Position numbers and translations under genes: made by a program. The notes beneath the pieces were generated by a model that was not told the origin of the DNA, did no database searches, and worked only from the letters and a program-made list of their open reading frames with translations. DNA of 40,675 nucleotides from contig CAMOTI010000114.1 of assembly GCA_946625675.1 (NCBI GenBank), positions 1 to 40,675 on the forward strand, in the 5' to 3' direction. This document shows, in pieces, positions 7,274 to 15,943 of this stretch; the stretch's first letter is position 1; each line of letters starts with the position of its first letter. The DNA comes from an uncultured Prevotellaceae bacterium. Its GTDB lineage: Bacteria > Bacteroidota > Bacteroidia > Bacteroidales > Bacteroidaceae.

Positions 7274-8611
7274 ATGAAATCTTTGTTTTTGGGAATATTC
7301 ATTACGGCGTCGGTGCTGACTGCATCGGCCCAACAGTCTTACAGCTCGAACGACGGCATGCTGCATGTCAACCTCGAGAAAGCCATAGCCATCGCTCTCG
7401 ATGAGAATCCCACCATACGTGTGGCTGAGAAAGAAGTGGAGCTGAAAGTGCTCGCCGACGAAGAAGCCTGGCAGGCACTGCTGCCCGAGATTGCAGTGAA
7501 CGGATCGCTTCAGCACACGCTGCTCGCCGCCGAGATGAAACTGGGCGACAACAGCTTCAAGATGGGACGCGACAACACCAACACCGTCAATGTCGGAGCA
7601 TCGCTCAACGTGCCCATATTCGCCCCGACGGTCTATCAGAACATGAAGCTCACCAAGGAGGACATCAAGCTGGCCCAGGAGAAAGCACGCGGCTCAAAAC
7701 TGGAACTGATCAACCAGGTGACAAAAGCATACTATCAGGCCCTGCTGGCCAAGGACTCCTATCTCGTGATGAAGCAGAGCTACGAGACTTCGAAGCTCAA
7801 CTACGACATCATCAGCGAGCGCGAGCGCGTGGGAAAAGTCAGCGAATACGACAAGCTGTCGGCTGAGGTTCAGATGAGGTCGATGAACTCATCTATGGTG
7901 TCGGCCGAAAACGGAGAGACGCTGGCCATGCTCCAGCTCAAAGTCCTCATGGGCGTCACAGCCAACATACGTCTGGCCATCGACGACCGACTTGAAAACT
8001 ATGAGGCGCAAATCGTCATACCACAACTGCTCGACCAGGAACGCCAGCTGCTCGACAACTCAGCCATGCGCCAGTTCGACCTCAGCCAGAGTCTGCTCGA
8101 CCGCTCATACAAAGTGGCAAAAGCGGCTTTCCTGCCTACCGTCTCATTCACTCTGGCAGCTCAATACCAGTCGCTCTACAACAACAACTGGGAGTTCTGG
8201 AACTACAGCTACTCGCCAAGTGCATCGTTCACTATCAACGTGTCAGTGCCTATCTTCAGGGCATCTAACTGGTCGAGGCTGAAAAACATAAAACTTCAGA
8301 TGGCTGAGCTGGAGGACAACCGCACGAACACGCTGCGCAACCTCAATATGGCTGCCGACAGCTACCGCACCAACATGATGTCGAGCCTCGCACAGGTGAA
8401 CAGCAACTCCATCGCCGTGGCTCAGGCAGAAAAGGCATTGTCAATATCCAACAAACGATATGAGGTGGGGCGGGGCACCATCCTCGAGGTGAACCAGAGC
8501 CAGACGGCGCTCACCCAGGCCCAGCTCACCTACAACCAGTCCATCTACGACTACCTCACCAGCAAGTCGGACTTCGACTATACGCTCGGAAAAGAGACTT
8601 ACTTGAAATGA
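7274..8611 (+). CDS. TolC-family outer-membrane efflux protein
   Basis: A 445-residue outer-membrane channel subunit of a tripartite pump. A signal peptide (about 1-19) precedes two TolC-type repeats rich in long coiled-coil helices (for example LNYDIISERERVGKVSEYDKL and the matching YEVGRGTILEVNQSQTALTQAQL). The length is normal for the family. It forms the exit duct for the adaptor and RND pump encoded downstream. Gene order (TetR, TolC, adaptor, pump) is common in Bacteroidales. Confidence 0.93.
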   Translation: MKSLFLGIFITASVLTASAQQSYSSNDGMLHVNLEKAIAIALDENPTIRVAEKEVELKVLADEEAWQALLPEIAVNGSLQHTLLAAEMKLGDNSFKMGRDNTNTVNVGASLNVPIFAPTVYQNMKLTKEDIKLAQEKARGSKLELINQVTKAYYQALLAKDSYLVMKQSYETSKLNYDIISERERVGKVSEYDKLSAEVQMRSMNSSMVSAENGETLAMLQLKVLMGVTANIRLAIDDRLENYEAQIVIPQLLDQERQLLDNSAMRQFDLSQSLLDRSYKVAKAAFLPTVSFTLAAQYQSLYNNNWEFWNYSYSPSASFTINVSVPIFRASNWSRLKNIKLQMAELEDNRTNTLRNLNMAADSYRTNMMSSLAQVNSNSIAVAQAEKALSISNKRYEVGRGTILEVNQSQTALTQAQLTYNQSIYDYLTSKSDFDYTLGKETYLK

Positions 8612-8650
8612 GACTTTGAACTTTATCATGCGGATATGCGGATGGATTAA

Positions 8651-8680
8651 GTTACAAGACGCCCCGCGGGGCGTCTCTAC
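8651..8680 (-). repeat. 30-bp dispersed palindromic element, copy A
   Basis: A palindrome with arms GACGCCCC/GGGGCGTC, in an asymmetric frame (GTAGA on one side, TTGTAAC on the other). On the minus strand it matches copies B (30921-30950) and C (32652-32681), differing at one base in the centre. It sits between tolC and the adaptor gene and resembles REP-type elements. Confidence 0.9.
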
Positions 8681-8691
8681 TGCATCATTCG

Positions 8692-8733
8692 ACTTTAAAC
8701 TATAAACATTCAACAAAAAACTCTCAACTATAG
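8692..8733. repeat. Heptad repeat before the adaptor gene
   Basis: Six 7-bp units that each begin with AC (ACTTTAA, ACTATAA, ACATTCA and similar); the array ends 2 nt before the ATG at 8736. Confidence 0.75.
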
Positions 8734-8735
8734 TT

Positions 8736-9851
8736 ATGAATAGATTTTTCAGAAACGCAATGGCGATAACGATGGCACTGGCTGCCGTTGCTTGTGGCCA
8801 GAAAAAAGAGGAGGGCGCAGGCGCTCCAGCAGCGGCAGCTCCTCAGCAAGAAAAACCACAGGTGAAAATCGAGCGTGTGATGGCTCAGAACGTATCACAG
8901 ACCGAGACCTACACGGGTACCGTGGAGAGCAACCTGAAGAACAACATCTCCCCGAACGCGCCTTACCGTATCGAAAAAATCTATTTCGACGTGGGCGATT
9001 ACGTGCGGAAAGGTCAGGTGTGTGTCGACCTCGACAAGTCGAGCATCACGCAGAGCAACATCCAGATTCAAAACCAGCAGCTTGCCATCGAGAACGCCCG
9101 ACTGCAGATGGAGAACCAGAAGGTGGAGTTCAACCGCACGGCAGAACTGTATAATGTGGGCGGCATTTCCAAGTCGGAATATGATATGGCCAAACTACAG
9201 TACGACCAGACCGTCATCGCCTTCGACAACGCACAGCACCAGCTCGACGTGCTGAAGTCACAGCTCAACCTGCTCAACACCAACACCCGCCTTGTGGCGC
9301 CAATGGACGGAATTGTCACGGCACGTAACTACGACGACGGAGACATGTATGCCGCTCAGCCTATCCTCACCATCGAGCAGACCAACCCCGTGAAACTTAT
9401 CATCAAGGTGTCGGAGTCATACTACGACATCGTTCAGCAAGGTATGGGAGTTGACGTCACCCTCGACGCCTATCAGGACCAGCTGTTCAGAGGTACTGTC
9501 GTAACCAAGTATCCCACCATCGACCAGCAGACCCACACTTTCCCTGTAGAGATTTTCATGTCGAACGACAAGCAGCAAATCAGACCGGGAATGTACGCAC
9601 GTGCGAGAATCAACATGTCGTCGTCCGTGCATGTGCTCGTGCCCGACATCGCCATCGTAAAGCAAATTGGAGCTGGCGACCGCTATGTCTATGTCTACAA
9701 GGACGGAAAAGTGTCCTACAACAAGGTGGAACTCGGACAGCACGTGGGCGACAAGTTTGAGATTATTTCTGGTGTGAACGACGGAGACGACGTGGTCATT
9801 GCTGGTATGTCGCGACTGGCTAACGGACGCGAAGTGGAAGTGATTCAGTAA
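8736..9851 (+). CDS. RND efflux periplasmic adaptor (membrane fusion) lipoprotein
   Basis: A 371-residue HlyD/AcrA-like adaptor. The lipobox (LAAVAC, lipidated Cys20) shows that it is anchored in the inner membrane facing the periplasm. A biotinyl-lipoyl-like half-domain (about 60-90), a coiled-coil hairpin (about 105-165), the second lipoyl half (NTRLVAPMDGIVTARNYDDGDM) and beta-barrel and membrane-proximal domains follow in the usual order. It links the RND pump to the TolC channel. Confidence 0.93.
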   Translation: MNRFFRNAMAITMALAAVACGQKKEEGAGAPAAAAPQQEKPQVKIERVMAQNVSQTETYTGTVESNLKNNISPNAPYRIEKIYFDVGDYVRKGQVCVDLDKSSITQSNIQIQNQQLAIENARLQMENQKVEFNRTAELYNVGGISKSEYDMAKLQYDQTVIAFDNAQHQLDVLKSQLNLLNTNTRLVAPMDGIVTARNYDDGDMYAAQPILTIEQTNPVKLIIKVSESYYDIVQQGMGVDVTLDAYQDQLFRGTVVTKYPTIDQQTHTFPVEIFMSNDKQQIRPGMYARARINMSSSVHVLVPDIAIVKQIGAGDRYVYVYKDGKVSYNKVELGQHVGDKFEIISGVNDGDDVVIAGMSRLANGREVEVIQ

Positions 9852-9925
9852 TGGCATGGAATGCATGCTTCAGTTTCAAGACTCCTCATTCTTTATTCTT
9901 TCTAAAATTCTTCATTCTATAACAT

Positions 9926-12900
9926 ATGAGCTTATATGAAGGAGCGGTCAGACGACCGATCATGACCAGCCTCGTCTTTACGGCGGTCATCATTTTCGGA
10001 TTGTTCTCGTTGATGAAATTGCCTATCGACCTCTATCCGGACATCGACACAAACACCATCATGGTGTTCACTTACTATAATGGCGCCTCGGCAGAGGACG
10101 TGGAGAACAACCTCACACGTCCACTGGAGAACACGCTCAACTCCGTGGAGCACCTCAAGCACGTCACTTCCAACTCCAAGGATGGTGTCTCTGTCGTCAC
10201 TCTCGAGTTTGAGTACGGATACGACATCGACAACCTCACCAACAACGTGCGAGACAAACTCGATATGGTCAGCAATTCGCTTCCTGCCGACGCCAACACG
10301 CCGATCATCTTCAAGTTCTCAACCGACATGATACCGATTCTCCTCCTGTCTGTGCAGGCGCAGGAGAGTCAGAAAGCGCTCTACAAGATCCTGGACGACA
10401 ACGTGGCCAACCCGCTGGCACGTATCGACGGAGTGGGAACCGTCTCCATCATCGGTGCCCCTGAGCGTGAGATCAATGTCTATATGGACCCCGTCAAGAT
10501 GGAGGCGTACAACCTCAGCGCGGCCCAGGTGGCATCCGCCATCGCCGCTGAGAACCAGAACGCCACCAACGGTACGGTCGATATCGGTACGCTCACCTAC
10601 ACCGTTCGTACTGAGGGTGAGTTCGACGACTCACGACAAATCAACGACATCGTTGTGGCAAGCAACGGGGACGGAAAGGTGTATGTCAAGGATGTGGCCA
10701 GAGTGGTGGACGACGTGGAGGAGCGCGCTCAGCAAACCTACACCAACGGCCGACAGGGCGGACTTGTGATCATACAGAAGCAGAGCGGTGCCAACTCAGT
10801 GGCCATTTCCAATGCCGTCATGGAGCAGCTGCCGGAACTGCGTAAGAATCTGCCGTCGGATGTCAACCTCAACGTCATGGTCAACACGTCCGACAACATC
10901 ATGAACACCATTCACTCGTTGACGGAGACCATCTCATACGCCATGCTCTTCGTCGTCATCGTGGTGTTCCTGTTCCTTGGAAGGTGGAGAGCAACACTCA
11001 TCATCACCATCACCATCCCGATGTCGCTCATCGCCTCCTTCATCTATCTGTATGCCACGGGCGGATCGCTCAACATGATTTCCCTGTCCTGTCTGTCCAT
11101 CGCCATCGGTAACGTCGTCGACGACGCCATCGTGGTGCTTGAGAACGTCACCACGCATATTGAGCGAGGGTCCGACCCGAAGCAGGCGGCCATCCACGGT
11201 ACCAACGAGGTGGCCATCTCCGTTATTGCGTCAACCCTCACCATGATTGCGGTGTTCTTCCCTCTCACCATGGTGTCGGGTATGTCGGGTGTGCTCTTCA
11301 AGCAGCTCGGATGGATGATGTGTATCATCATGACCATTTCCACTAGTTCCGCACTTTCATTCACGCCGATGCTCTGCTCTCAGATGCTCAAACTGCAGAA
11401 GAAGCAAAGCAAGCTGTTCAAGACCATCTACCGTCCCATCCAGAAGATGCTCGACGGACTCGATAATGTATATGAGCGCATGATCAACTGGGCCGTACGC
11501 CATCGCTGGACTATCATCCTTGCTTCAGTTCTCTTCTTCATCGCGTCCATCTATATCATGAAGATTGTGGGAATCAAGAGTGAGTATTTCCCAGCCAACG
11601 ACAACGGCCGTGTCTCCTGTACGATTGAGCTGCCTATCGGCTCGCGTAAGGAAAAAGCCAAGGAGGTGGCCGACGAGCTGGCATATAAGTGGATGAAACG
11701 CTACGGAAAGGATCTGAGAGCATGCAACTTCACTATTGGACAGGCAGGTGACAACAACACATTCGCCTCACTTCAAAGCAACGGCTCACATATCATCTCA
11801 TTCAACCTCAACTATGTCCCGTCAAACGAACGTGACAAAGGTCTGGTGGTCATCTGCGACGAATTGCGCGAAGACTGTAAGAAAATTCCGGAAATTGCAA
11901 AGTACAGGGTGCAGCTGGGTGGAGGTAACTCCAACATGGGCGGACAGAGTATGGCCACCTTCGAAATCTACGGCTACGACCTGACCGAGACGATGAACGT
12001 GGCAGAGACCCTTTCAGCAAAACTGGCAGAAAACCCAATGGTCGGACAAACGAACATCTCGCGTTCTGACTATGTGCCAGAACTCGTCATCAACTTTGAC
12101 CGCGACAAGCTGGCCAAGCTCAACCTCACCATGTCGGCGGCATCGGCATCCGTAAGAAACCTCATCACCGGTTCGCTCATGTCGTTCTACCGTGAGGATG
12201 GAGAGGAATACGACATCAAGGTGCGTTATGAGCCTGACGCCCGTACTTCTGTAGACAATATCCTCGATATGCTCATTCCGACTCAGTCGGGCAACGTGAG
12301 GGTTCGCGATATCGCCACCATCGAGGAGTCAGCCATCCCTCCTACCATCGAGCGTAAGGACCGTCAGCGTATCACAACCGTGACGGCTGTGCTCAAGGAC
12401 GGATATGCGCTGTCCGACGGTGTGGAATACGGACGCTCCATCTATGAGAATATGGATATACCGGCGGGTATCACTGTGCAGGTGGCCGGTTCTTACGAGG
12501 ACCAGATGGACTCTAACCGTGACCTCGGCACACTCGGCATCCTCATCATCATACTTGTGTTCATCGTCATGGCGGCACAGTTTGAGTCACTCACCTATCC
12601 GTTCATCATCATGCTCTCCGTGCCGTTCGCATTCTCTGGTATTATCCTTGCACTTTGCCTCACAGGCACGAACCTCAACATCATGTCGATGCTCGGTGGT
12701 ATCATGCTGATTGGTATCGTGGTGAAGAACGGTATCGTGCTCATCGACTACACGCAGCTGCTGCGTGAGCGCGGATACGGACTTATACGTAGTGCCGTGG
12801 CGGCAGCAAGAAGCCGTCTGCGTCCAATCCTCATGACAACGCTCACCACCATCCTCGGTATGGTGCCGATGGCAGTGGGTCAGGGTGTCGGTGCTGAGAT

Positions 12901-13141
12901 GTGGCGTCCACTCGGTGTATCAGTGATAGGCGGTCTGACTGCATCTACCATCCTTACCTTGATTTATGTGCCTTCCATGTTCTGTATCTTCGGTTCCAAC
13001 GGTATAAAGAACAACCGCCGCAAGATGCGCAAGCAGCGTGAGCTCGATGCCTACTGGAAGGAGCATAAGGCTGAGGAGACGTTCAAGAAATCGAAGAAAA
13101 AGCAGAAACATTCGACCGACACTACAGCTCCTGCTGAGTAA
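9926..13141 (+). CDS. RND-family efflux pump (inner-membrane transporter)
   Basis: A 1071-residue transporter of the AcrB/MexB superfamily with two halves of six transmembrane helices and large periplasmic loops. Proton-relay residues Asp399 and Asp400 occur in GNVVDDAIVVLEN (TM4), and the second-half repeat (GIVVKNGIVLIDY) is present. This is the HAE-type pattern of multidrug pumps rather than a metal-specific one, though the downstream PII-like gene is a feature often seen with metal pumps. The basic C-terminal tail is cytoplasmic. Export energy comes from proton influx. Confidence 0.93.
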   Translation: MSLYEGAVRRPIMTSLVFTAVIIFGLFSLMKLPIDLYPDIDTNTIMVFTYYNGASAEDVENNLTRPLENTLNSVEHLKHVTSNSKDGVSVVTLEFEYGYDIDNLTNNVRDKLDMVSNSLPADANTPIIFKFSTDMIPILLLSVQAQESQKALYKILDDNVANPLARIDGVGTVSIIGAPEREINVYMDPVKMEAYNLSAAQVASAIAAENQNATNGTVDIGTLTYTVRTEGEFDDSRQINDIVVASNGDGKVYVKDVARVVDDVEERAQQTYTNGRQGGLVIIQKQSGANSVAISNAVMEQLPELRKNLPSDVNLNVMVNTSDNIMNTIHSLTETISYAMLFVVIVVFLFLGRWRATLIITITIPMSLIASFIYLYATGGSLNMISLSCLSIAIGNVVDDAIVVLENVTTHIERGSDPKQAAIHGTNEVAISVIASTLTMIAVFFPLTMVSGMSGVLFKQLGWMMCIIMTISTSSALSFTPMLCSQMLKLQKKQSKLFKTIYRPIQKMLDGLDNVYERMINWAVRHRWTIILASVLFFIASIYIMKIVGIKSEYFPANDNGRVSCTIELPIGSRKEKAKEVADELAYKWMKRYGKDLRACNFTIGQAGDNNTFASLQSNGSHIISFNLNYVPSNERDKGLVVICDELREDCKKIPEIAKYRVQLGGGNSNMGGQSMATFEIYGYDLTETMNVAETLSAKLAENPMVGQTNISRSDYVPELVINFDRDKLAKLNLTMSAASASVRNLITGSLMSFYREDGEEYDIKVRYEPDARTSVDNILDMLIPTQSGNVRVRDIATIEESAIPPTIERKDRQRITTVTAVLKDGYALSDGVEYGRSIYENMDIPAGITVQVAGSYEDQMDSNRDLGTLGILIIILVFIVMAAQFESLTYPFIIMLSVPFAFSGIILALCLTGTNLNIMSMLGGIMLIGIVVKNGIVLIDYTQLLRERGYGLIRSAVAAARSRLRPILMTTLTTILGMVPMAVGQGVGAEMWRPLGVSVIGGLTASTILTLIYVPSMFCIFGSNGIKNNRRKMRKQRELDAYWKEHKAEETFKKSKKKQKHSTDTTAPAE

Positions 13142-13193
13142 GCGGTGACTGTATTATCAGTATAGAGATGAATCTATAAAAATTGATTAAACG

Positions 13194-13487
13194 ATGAAAG
13201 CAATATTTATAGCATACGACCAGGCGCACCAGGAGAACGTGATGGAGGTGCTGTCAAGAATGAATATCAAGGGCTACACCATGTTTGAGCAGGTGATGGG
13301 TGCCGGGACCAAGACCGGCGACCCGCATCTTGGAAGCCACGCATGGCCAACCATGAACTCCGCAATCATCACCATCGTGCCCGACGAACGGGCCGTCACG
13401 CTCATGGAACGCCTTCATGAGCTCGATGCCAACAACGAGATGCTCGGACTACGGGCTTTCCAATGGAACGTGGAGAAAGAAATCTAA
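13194..13487 (+). CDS. PII-like (CutA/DUF3240-like) small protein
   Basis: A 97-residue cytosolic protein with the PII ferredoxin-like fold pattern: an initial MKAIFIAYDQ strand, a helix, a central loop GAGTKTGDPHLGSHAWP that replaces the PII T-loop, and a strand IITIVPDERAVTLMERL. PII-like proteins (CutA, DUF3240, SbtB) form trimers that bind small ligands or metals. The gene follows the RND pump by 52 nt and ends the operon, so a role in sensing or tuning the pump is likely (inference). It lacks the uridylylated-Tyr T-loop of true GlnB. Confidence 0.72.
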   Translation: MKAIFIAYDQAHQENVMEVLSRMNIKGYTMFEQVMGAGTKTGDPHLGSHAWPTMNSAIITIVPDERAVTLMERLHELDANNEMLGLRAFQWNVEKEI

Positions 13488-13542
13488 GTAATTTGAAGTT
13501 TATCTTCTCCATTGGCTTCTATTCTTTCAACTCTCTAATAAT

Positions 13543-13581
13543 AATGCGGGCGGCAGCTGAATCTCAGCTGCCGCCCGCATT
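13543..13581. terminator. Long perfect hairpin after the efflux operon
   Basis: An 18-bp perfect stem (13543-13560 with 13564-13581) with a 3-nt loop (core GCGGGCGGCAGCTGA) lies 55 nt after the PII-like stop. The T-tract is weak on both strands, so it may work as a transcript-end stabiliser, or with help from Rho. The next gene on the other side is convergent. Confidence 0.6.
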
Positions 13582-13610
13582 AGTTAGTCTTCCAACCGTA
13601 TGGCTAAACC

Positions 13611-13682
13611 TCAAACTTCAATTTTCGTGCAAACAAATACAGAGCCAAGCTTGCTTGAGCTATGTTGAGTGCAGCCGAAAAT
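13611..13682 (-). repeat. 72-bp dispersed repeat, copy 1 (inverted)
   Basis: The reverse complement of this segment matches 21486-21557 at 68 of 72 positions. The core contains CAACATAGCTCAAGCAAGCT, and one end runs into a 7-bp repeat tract. It lies between convergent genes in both places. Confidence 0.9.
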
Positions 13683-13709
13683 CATGTCAATAAACCTCAA
13701 ATTTCAAAC

Positions 13710-14222
13710 TTATTCGAGTTCACCTGAATAGCGGATGGCATCGCGACGGTTGCTGTGGACGCTGATGTCCGCATTTCCATCGTCATAGATGTTGATGCTG
13801 TAGGCATAATAGTCATCCCGTGACTTGGCGTTGAACTGAATCTCGGTTCTGTGCTTGCGGTCATTGCGCCGTTTTGTGTAATTCTGGATTGGCGTCTCAA
13901 AGTTCAGACCTTCGTCAATGCTGTAAAGGCTTGGCATGTGCACCTGACCGAAGTAGGGTAGATAGGAGTTCACACTTCCTTCCTTCATCTCCAGCCAGAA
14001 GTCTGACATGATGGGGCGGCTTGGATAGCGCTGGGGGTACATGTAGTCCACCTTAATCTTGAAGGTCTCTGCAGCCAGCTGCTCCTGCACATACTGGCGG
14101 TTCTGTACGGCACGCTGCGCCTTGTCTGCAGTGCTGGCGCAAGAAGCAAGGCCCAGTACAGCCAAAGCGCAGCACAGGATTGCAGTGCTGGTCTTTTTGA
14201 ATAATCTTTTCAGCCTCTTCAT
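13710..14222 (-). CDS. DUF4251 domain lipoprotein
   Basis: A 170-residue protein. A lipobox (LGLASC, lipid on Cys28) follows a basic N-terminus. The rest matches the Bacteroidales DUF4251 pattern (VDYMYPQR...MSDFWLEMKEGSVNSYLPYFGQV, and EIQFNAKSRDDYYAYSINIYDDG near the end). The function of the family is unknown; it is an envelope lipoprotein. Two basic clusters precede the hydrophobic stretch. It is convergent with the efflux operon. Confidence 0.8.
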   Translation of the reverse strand: MKRLKRLFKKTSTAILCCALAVLGLASCASTADKAQRAVQNRQYVQEQLAAETFKIKVDYMYPQRYPSRPIMSDFWLEMKEGSVNSYLPYFGQVHMPSLYSIDEGLNFETPIQNYTKRRNDRKHRTEIQFNAKSRDDYYAYSINIYDDGNADISVHSNRRDAIRYSGELE

Positions 14223-14323
14223 AGTCAGTTGGTTTTATGTGGTTAATACGTCTGTGTTGCTCGCAGGTATGCTGTCATCTCATGACGTCCGCATGAAAAT
14301 AATAATAAAATAGCCCAATAAAT

Positions 14324-14344
14324 TGTAAATAGTAAATCGTAAAT
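14324..14344. repeat. Heptad repeat (NGTAAAT) after phosphatase gene
   Basis: Three units of NGTAAAT (TGTAAAT, AGTAAAT, CGTAAAT), the same type as at 28810 and 28915. Confidence 0.8.
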
Positions 14345-14349
14345 TCGGC

Positions 14350-15651
14350 TCACTTCTCTTTTTCCACATCTGTAGCCTCAAACTTCGCTATCTTGTCGAG
14401 GTAGTATTTCCTGAGGTCAGCCCACTTGTAGTAAGGATAGCTGTCGGTGGGCACGGGTAGGCTCACTTCGCGCTCGTTGAGCAATGCCTTGACGAGGATG
14501 TCGCCCTCGCGGCCTTTCTTCGGCCGATAGAATGCCAGCTGCACGTTGCATGCCATCGGGAAGATGTTGTAGTTGCGCCACACGCGGTCAAGCGTGTCGA
14601 GGTTCTCCACCTGTGCGCCGCAGGTTCCCAGCTCCAGAATGCAGGCCAGCGGCATCACGCATACTTCATGACCGAAACGGAGCGTGGCTTGCTTCTGGCG
14701 CACCGTGTCGGCGGTCTCTATGATGTTCTTCAGGAGCTGCTTCTGGCTGAACGGCATCACACTCTCCGTCTGTGGTGCGGCCCCGTAGCGCAGGTACCAT
14801 TCGATATTGCGGATTTGCCACAGCTTGTAGCACTCGTCAGCGGTGAAGAGATCGAGCAGCTCCTCATACTGGTCGTGGCTCTGCATGTTCGTGGCCACGT
14901 CGAACAGTGCCCTGACGAACGACTTGTCCTTCAGGTTTTCTTTCGCCCATCCGGTGTCAGTGAACAGTACGCCGAGCATACGGTCGGGCTCTGTCAGCTT
15001 CTCCTTGTATTTGTCCAGAATCGGCCATGCCTTGTTGCCGTTCGCTTTCAGACGGCTGCTCCATGGGGCGTTCAGGTAGTATTGCAGCGACTCGCTCACG
15101 TCGTTATGCACGCGGGCGGTCGGGTTGAATGCCGTCAGCTCCTCGCATTCGGCCGTCATCGACAGGATGCAGCGGATCACGACCGTGCTGCGTGCGTCGA
15201 TGGGCAGGTTCTTTGTCTTGAACAGCTCTGGGAAATGCTCGGTCATGCGCTGTCCGATGCCGTGGTGCTGACGTTCACCCACGGTCGTCAAGTCGCCAAG
15301 GCGGTTGATTGTGCAAGGATAGAAGGCCTCCAGCTTTCGCAGCACCTCATTGCCGGTGGCGGTCAGCTTACCGGCTTCCTGACCTTTGCGCAGCGGACGG
15401 ATCACGTTGAGGTAGTCGTTCTCGTTCAGCAGCCAGCGTGAACCGTGGCGTCCGTAATGGCTCAGATAGTACATCTCATAGCCCTTCGGAGTCTTCGTCA
15501 GTTTCTGAGTGGCGGGGTAGTTGTCGTAGTCCAGGTAATTGCTGGCGCATAGAAAGCGGTTCTGAGTGATTTCTTCCAGGGCAGACTGCTGAGCCCATGT
15601 GCCTGCTGCCATTGCTGAGGCAAGAAAAAGTGTGATTAGTCGTTTCATCAT
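14350..15651 (-). CDS. Secreted histidine phosphatase (MINPP/acid-phosphatase-like)
   Basis: A 433-residue clade-2 histidine phosphatase. From the start at 15651 a signal peptide is evident (MMKRLITLFLASAMAAGTWA). The catalytic RHGSR motif lies at residues 68-72 (nucleophile His69), and the proton-donor region FGHEVC is near residue 325. The family removes phosphate from inositol phosphates (phytate) or other phosphomonoesters outside the cytoplasm. I preferred 15651 to the upstream ATG at 15693, which adds 14 residues before the signal peptide and lies on the likely promoter. The substrate is inferred only. Confidence 0.85.
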   Translation of the reverse strand: MMKRLITLFLASAMAAGTWAQQSALEEITQNRFLCASNYLDYDNYPATQKLTKTPKGYEMYYLSHYGRHGSRWLLNENDYLNVIRPLRKGQEAGKLTATGNEVLRKLEAFYPCTINRLGDLTTVGERQHHGIGQRMTEHFPELFKTKNLPIDARSTVVIRCILSMTAECEELTAFNPTARVHNDVSESLQYYLNAPWSSRLKANGNKAWPILDKYKEKLTEPDRMLGVLFTDTGWAKENLKDKSFVRALFDVATNMQSHDQYEELLDLFTADECYKLWQIRNIEWYLRYGAAPQTESVMPFSQKQLLKNIIETADTVRQKQATLRFGHEVCVMPLACILELGTCGAQVENLDTLDRVWRNYNIFPMACNVQLAFYRPKKGREGDILVKALLNEREVSLPVPTDSYPYYKWADLRKYYLDKIAKFEATDVEKEK

Positions 15652-15681
15652 GTTGGGTGTTATTTTTTTTACTTTATTTTG

Positions 15682-15689
15682 CAAAAATA
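15682..15689 (-). promoter_or_regulatory. -7 element for the phosphatase gene
   Basis: The minus strand reads TATTTTTG (TAnnTTTG), 31 nt upstream of ATG 15651. No -33 element is clear. A short palindrome, ATGCG-ATA-CGCAT (15753-15765), lies between the two divergent promoters and may be a regulator site. Confidence 0.45.
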
Positions 15690-15809
15690 GCAAATTATTT
15701 TGACTTTGGTAGATTTTTTTTGAAAAAGATTAATAATATTAAAAAATAATAGATGCGATACGCATGATTTTTGTCTTATCCGTAATTTTGTCAATAAATT
15801 CCTGCTTCC

Positions 15810-15840
15810 TTTGTCATCTGAAAAAATATGCGTAACTTTG
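15810..15840 (+). promoter_or_regulatory. Promoter TTTG-N19-TAACTTTG for fcl
   Basis: TTTG 15810-15813 and TAACTTTG 15833-15840 are exactly 19 bp apart. The leader to ATG 15944 would be about 98 nt. Confidence 0.82.
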
Positions 15841-15943
15841 CAAGTAATTTGCAAAACAGGGATTGCAAATCATGTTTCGATATGTTTTATTTCGATAAGA
15901 ACAACATCAAGAATAAGTAAAATAAACTATTTACTACATCATT

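Noticed and set aside
15652-15693. Upstream ATG for the histidine phosphatase
   Set aside because: The added 14 residues precede a complete signal peptide and the ATG lies upstream of the expected transcription start.
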